Shown in pieces: positions 59,985 to 64,000 of a DNA stretch of 64,000 nucleotides. The stretch spans positions 30,023 through 94,022 of the forward strand of contig MU858197.1 of assembly GCA_033297075.1 (NCBI GenBank), written 5' to 3'. Origin of the DNA: Rhypophila decipiens. Lineage: Eukaryota > Ascomycota > Sordariomycetes > Sordariales > Naviculisporaceae. How positions within the stretch are numbered: the stretch's first letter is position 1; each line of letters starts with the position of its first letter. The notes beneath the pieces were generated by a model. It made no database searches and was not told the origin of the DNA. It worked only from the letters and a program-made list of their open reading frames with translations. A program made the position numbers and the translations under genes.

Positions 59985-60209
59985 GTGACACCATCGTTAA
60001 CTGCCGTCGAGGAAGACAAGGACTATCTGGGCTGGGTGATACCATCTCATCTATCCTGGTTCGTATTGGTTTACCCCTTGTCCTCCATGGTGGCGGTATT
60101 ATTTCCATACTTGGACAAGCAGGAAGATATCAAACTCCGAAAATCCCAACGGCCTTTCCCGTCATTATACCGGCGGTCTCGTCTAGGTACGAGTCAATCA
60201 TTTGTGTGA
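59985..60209 (+). pseudogene. Decayed coding fragment with a hydrophobic segment, unidentified
   Basis: A 74-codon open stretch contains DYLGWVIPSHLSWFVLVYPL, SSMVAVLFPYLDKQEDIKLR. It resembles a fragment of a membrane-associated protein rather than noise. No start context, no continuation on either side. It may belong to the same relic as 59290-59540, being on the same strand 0.5 kb away. Confidence 0.25.
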
Positions 60210-60674
60210 GGAACAGGCCGATTCACATCATTAAAGGCCTACAGTATATAACCTGTTAGTCATTGGAATTAGAAACTAAAGGATGGAGTTATGGAAGCTC
60301 ACTTGTCCAGACTCTTCTGAGCAGATATCACTTCCAGAGAGGTTGATGTGGTGGTCGAGATCCTGTAGCTGGGTTTGCGTCGTTCATAGATTCCAGGTAG
60401 GGGTAAAACCCGGCGTCTGTTCTTGGTGCCCGTCTTCTTCCCAAATCCTTGTACTGGTAATTTTGCAGAACAGCATATTATTCGTGATCCGCGCAATCTG
60501 TCTTGGGGGCACGGCGGCGACGGCGGTTTGCAGCTTTATCCTTGATGGTGGTGATGGCATTGACGGGGTCGCAGGCCTTGTTTTTTATTCATCCTGTCAA
60601 AGGGTAAGATGCATCCTCATGATTCCAGACTGCTGATTTCGGAATTAGAATCTTCATGGTCGGCTGGGTTTTAG

Positions 60675-61694
60675 TCAGTATGTTGTTGTTGAACCTAGGA
60701 CGACCGGAAAGAAACTCGCAAGAGAAATGTACTTCCTCGCACAAAACCTCCAGCGGACCCCATCCGAGTACATGGGATAAGACGTCCCCAACTCCGCCGC
60801 CAGTTTGTTCAGACTCCTTCTCAGCTCTTGGTTGCCATATATTCGAACGTTCCGGTCCTCTTCGTCGGGGTCCGTGAGCGGTGCCCAGAGTTTCACTTTG
60901 TACCCCGGACATTCAAAGACTTTGCCTGGTGTGCTATAAATACTAACATGGCCGTCACTGTTGATGTCGTATTGTTCCCCGTGACGAGGCCCGTACTCTT
61001 CGTTCAGTCGTGTGAGCAGCTGCTTGCACTGGTTGAAATAATGTGGCCCCGAGTCTGGGTCTGAAGCTTCCTCGTCGTCAAAGATCAGATCATGGTGCCT
61101 TTGGACAGGTGTCGAGACACGAGGTGGCTGGTTGGGGACGGGGAAAGGGATGGGGAGAGGGGGGCCATCGATGGCGGCGAGGGGTCCGTCTATTGCGAGA
61201 GAAGGTCGAGCGGGCTCTGCATCCATTACCATTAAGCTGCTGGTCTTGAGAGCTTGGGGCGGCCCCCCAGTGCGACGGGACTGGTCGTCTGAAAATTCGC
61301 CTGGGCCCCGTTCTGCAACAAAGGACGATTGTCGGGGTAGGGTCGTGTCAGGGTACGGTCGCTGGTCTTCTGCTCCATCCCTGGAATAGTCCAGCCAGAA
61401 TATCCGCCTGGTGGGAGGATCGGCCGGGTGCTGGGCCTCCACAGACGCGGTGACGGGGGCCGGAGCTACATATTCGTGAAGTCCCTTGCGCTCTGTGGAC
61501 GGGTGTGCATCATTTTGGTTCGCAGCAGCAGGATACACATTGGACCATGTAGTGGCTTGACCCCTGCTGGGCTGGGTTTCTTGCAATGTTTGCCCCTTGT
61601 CCTCGGCAGGCTTTACAGCCTCGGCTTTGGCTTCAACCCGCTGCTTTTTAGGTCCTTCAGCCCGCTCCGGGAGCTCTGGTCTGTGCACTGGCAT
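60675..61694 (-). CDS. Uncharacterised fungal protein, disordered N-half
   Basis: An open frame of 339 codons. The first 190 residues are Pro/Ala/Glu/Arg-rich and likely disordered. The C-terminal 120 residues look folded (HYFNQCKQLLTRLNEEYG, YDINSDGHVSIYSTPGKVFE, NQELRRSLNKLAAELG). I do not recognise a domain. Two boundaries are unsure. The frame is open upstream of ATG 61694 for about 14 further codons to a possible CATCAG acceptor, so an earlier exon may exist. A GTACAT donor near 60732 with a CTGAC-type branch and CCCAG acceptor near 60665 would replace the last residues (after WRFCAR) with a shorter end. Confidence 0.5.
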   Translation of the reverse strand: MPVHRPELPERAEGPKKQRVEAKAEAVKPAEDKGQTLQETQPSRGQATTWSNVYPAAANQNDAHPSTERKGLHEYVAPAPVTASVEAQHPADPPTRRIFWLDYSRDGAEDQRPYPDTTLPRQSSFVAERGPGEFSDDQSRRTGGPPQALKTSSLMVMDAEPARPSLAIDGPLAAIDGPPLPIPFPVPNQPPRVSTPVQRHHDLIFDDEEASDPDSGPHYFNQCKQLLTRLNEEYGPRHGEQYDINSDGHVSIYSTPGKVFECPGYKVKLWAPLTDPDEEDRNVRIYGNQELRRSLNKLAAELGTSYPMYSDGVRWRFCARKYISLASFFPVVLGSTTTY

Positions 61695-62074
61695 TTCGTA
61701 AATCTTCCGTGGCTCTTGATTGCTGGCTTTCTGATGAGATAATAAGATGAGGTTGAATGACCTGAGAACAGGATATGTCGATGACTCGATGAGACTAAAA
61801 ATAAAGGACCAGCTTTCAATAAACTCGATCTAGACAATGAGTGAAGTAGTATTGGAAGGAGCCTCTTCACCTTAGTTGACCTATTGGTCTGGCTTCTTGT
61901 CAGAAATGCTGGAATACTCGCTTGGTTTGTTGGGAAAAAAGAGAAGTATAGTAAGGGTAAAAAGGCAGGAGAAGAAGAGTCCAGTATGGGCCTTTTATAC
62001 CTTGAAATCTTGAGCTCCTGTGATAAGCCACGAAGAATACATGTGGAAGATAAAAAGCTTTCTGTGCTTTTTCC
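61695..62074. other. Intergenic, no gene seen
   Basis: 380 bp upstream of the uncharacterised gene; may contain its promoter or a 5' exon. Confidence 0.4.
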
Positions 62075-62365
62075 TAAACTCTGATTCTAGAAGAGGAGAC
62101 AGCGCAATAAAGACCCAAACTCAGCATCGTGGATGGGCCTAATGGAGGCGTTTCGCACCTCTCTCGATTGGCTAGCCCAGTAGTGTTTAGGGAAGTTGCT
62201 TTCTTCAACCAGAAACCTTCTGAACTCTGATCCCAGAAGCGGAGGCAACACAATAGAGACCCAAACTCAGCATCGTGGATGTGCCCAAAGGAGGCGTCCG
62301 TACCTCTATCGATCGGCTAGCCCAGTAGTGTTTGCGGAGGTTACTTTCTTCCACCAGAAACATTC
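62075..62365. repeat. Tandem duplication of a 145-bp unit, diverged mainly by transitions
   Basis: Copy 1 is 62075-62220 and copy 2 is 62221-62365, directly adjacent. They share blocks such as agacccaaactcagcatcgt and ggctagcccagtagtgttt. By eye, about 21 substitutions and one 1-base indel separate them, roughly two thirds of the substitutions C/T or G/A. The unit has no open frame I can support. Confidence 0.9.
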
Positions 62366-63264
62366 ACAATACCTTCGGGATGCCGTACTAACATGCACTC
62401 CATCACATCTTGTCACTAACTCGAAGCCATCGACATGGAAGGGACAGAAAGGAGGTCGAGGACGAGACTTCATATTGACCTCCCACGGCTGGCTCTCAAG
62501 AAATTGAAGGACCCCCCTTGAGAGTCTAAGAAGTACAAGGAATTCTATCGCTGGTGCCTCATATTGTTATTAGCCTGTCGCTCAACCCAATACAAACTAA
62601 GCCAACCTGTTATACAGCATTCGAAGGCGTTTCCGCTAGTGTTAGTTCAGGACCCACGTGTAGTGTAAAGTTCACAGAGTACAGCCCAAACTGTAACAAA
62701 GCCTCACACTACACGTACGAGGATAGACTTTTGTGTGAAATTTAAACCAGTATCCTAGAAGTTTCACAATTTCACTACGGCCCGAAGTCTAAACATTCCC
62801 ACAAATTCCTGCTCAACGGGTTTGTGTGAGGCGAAAACTAGTATACGCCTGTTAAAGTCAAGGCAAGCAATCAATTGTATTATTAGGGTAAAAAGATCAT
62901 TGTTGTTCTTGTCCTCAGACCTATATCTTGTGTTCTGAAGTCGTCTATAAATATGTGTGATCCTGAAGTTTTCTGTGTGTTTCTGGCTCCATCTCGGCGA
63001 TTCCATCGCCTGGATTTCCAATCATTGCCACAGCATTTCTAAGCAATCTTTCGCCACTAATAATCGTCCCTCGGCACCCCTGAAGCCTTGCCACACTTTG
63101 ACACACCCCCTCAGATCGATGCCACTATTCAGGGTGTCGATCTGGACTGTTTCCTTCCATTCATTGTGTAGAGGTTTCCACCAAATGATTTGGTGCACAT
63201 AGATCCATCCCTAAGTCTAAGCCCCTGAGCCTATGTCTCTAATGTTGTTGAATGACTGGGTGGT
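62366..63264. mobile_element. Degenerate sequence, probably 3' end and LTR remains of a Copia-type element
   Basis: Read on the minus strand, sequence following the polyprotein fragment reaches a polypurine stretch (GAGGGGG, 63112-63106) directly before TGTGTCAAAG (63105 leftward). That is the layout of a polypurine tract followed by a 3' LTR beginning TG. The LTR's other end is not identified. An 11-bp inverted pair (62656-62666 and 62706-62716) lies further left. No intact gene is present. Confidence 0.35.
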
Positions 63265-64000
63265 TCAGTCATTCCTATTTGTTGAAGAAAGTGTATGTGA
63301 AACCGTCGTATCATTGCGGGAGATCGTGACCCAGGTCTGAGTATGGCTCCTCAGATGTTCTTCTTCGGCGTCAGTAAATATGTCTCCCATAGGGTGTCTC
63401 TTCAGCTGGCTATGGTGTTCTGGCGGAGGGGGGAGGTCACTGATTTTGAGTGTCTGGAGACCTCCCGGTATGTTTTGCAATTTTTGGACTTGTTCTTTGG
63501 TGAGTGCCCCTTTTTCCTTCTTATTGCATTCGAAGTAGGCAAGATCGTATTTGTCTGGTTTTCTCATCAAGCGCTGTCTTTGTGCCTTGGTGAGATCACT
63601 GGCTTGTAACGGCTGATCCAGAGTCCCTGCCATAAACACACTCATCCAATGTTCTCTTCTTTTTGTTTTTGGTGCTGCTTTTGATCCTTCAATGGCCGCA
63701 GCGAGCACTGCTCTAGCCGGGGTGTCAGGTGGTGTTGGATAGGGGCTCGTTTCTGAATCAGATTCTTCTTCGGAGTCATTGTCAGAGTCGGGGTCATCCA
63801 GATCCATTGAATCATCGTCTTCAGGCATGCCTCCGACGTAGATGACATCAGCCACTGGATCTTCGTCTTCGAGAGTAACGGGCTGATCCACTGGTATTTC
63901 GTCTGCAATATGAACTTCCTCTAGGCGTTTCTTGAGGTCTTCAAGGTCCATATTTGCAATCTCAGTTGCCAGAGACTCGAATGTTTTTGGTACGGTGGTA
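63265..64000 (-). mobile_element. Truncated Copia-type retrotransposon polyprotein fragment (5' beyond window)
   Basis: The minus-strand frame is open from the right edge (no stop in 63952-64000) to TGA-side stop 63265. It encodes an acidic Asp/Glu/Ser-rich stretch, then KTKRREHWMSVFMAGTLDQP, ECNKKEKGALTKEQVQKL and LPPPPEHHSQLKRHPMGDIF plus TDAEEEHLRSHTQTW. The last block matches the conserved linker just before reverse transcriptase in fungal Ty1/Copia polyproteins (a Pro run, a short basic stretch, then an acidic helix and a TW). The expected RT start (a KWVFTYK-like segment) does not follow; the frame ends a few residues later. So the RT and RNase H parts are deleted or out of frame. It could instead be a host gene derived from such an element. 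Confidence 0.5.

Noticed and set aside
1..64000. CRISPR arrays, bacterial operons, insertion sequences or phage
   Set aside because: The genes are spliced eukaryotic genes; no regularly spaced short repeats or prokaryotic gene layout were seen.

Overview
The window is nuclear DNA from a filamentous ascomycete, most likely a member of the Sordariomycetes (class-level inference only). It carries interrupted genes with short GT...AG introns, mostly about 50-120 nt. It also has a CBM1-bearing carbohydrate esterase, an HMG-CoA reductase with sterol-sensing region, a dual-start cyclophilin, an N-terminal domain of the fungal STAND (Helo-like) type, and repeats whose divergence is mostly transitions, as expected from repeat-induced point mutation (RIP). 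I joined exons by hand. For each multi-exon model the summed exon length is a multiple of three and the junctions restore conserved protein motifs.

Layout: (1) 1-5.0 kb holds the 3' part of a CE1 esterase with CBM1, a Helo-like/coiled-coil/ankyrin-like protein, and an uncharacterised reading frame with an early in-frame stop. (2) 5.5-15.5 kb holds a 14-TM DHA2 drug-type transporter and HMG-CoA reductase, followed by a long divergent promoter region. (3) 15.5-27.5 kb holds nicotinamidase, a remarkable nested-hairpin tRNA-like element, the co-chaperone STI1, a second MFS transporter, RNA polymerase III subunit RPC34/C34, and cyclophilin. (4) 29-42.8 kb holds an ENTH epsin, a four-TM membrane protein whose frame continues beyond a single TAG into another long frame, an assembly gap, a small Gly/Ser-rich protein, VTA1, an HDEL thioredoxin-domain protein, and exosome subunit SKI6/RRP41. 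(5) 45-57.5 kb holds an Asp f 4-like secreted protein, a DUF924 protein, a PI-PLC-like phosphodiesterase, a sugar transporter, initiator tRNA-Met, and an amino-acid permease. (6) 57.5-64 kb is gene-poor and decayed. It holds coding relics, one uncharacterised gene, a 145-bp tandem duplication, and a truncated Copia-type polyprotein fragment running off the right edge.

Most genes are unrelated housekeeping or nutrient-uptake functions. Several are membrane-trafficking or secretory factors (epsin, VTA1, HDEL protein), but I see no biosynthetic cluster, operon-like unit or CRISPR array. The observations most worth following are the single-stop-separated reading frames at 33.2-35.7 kb, the 163-nt nested-hairpin element at 17.1-17.3 kb, and the artefactual sequence duplication around the assembly gap at 36.2 kb.
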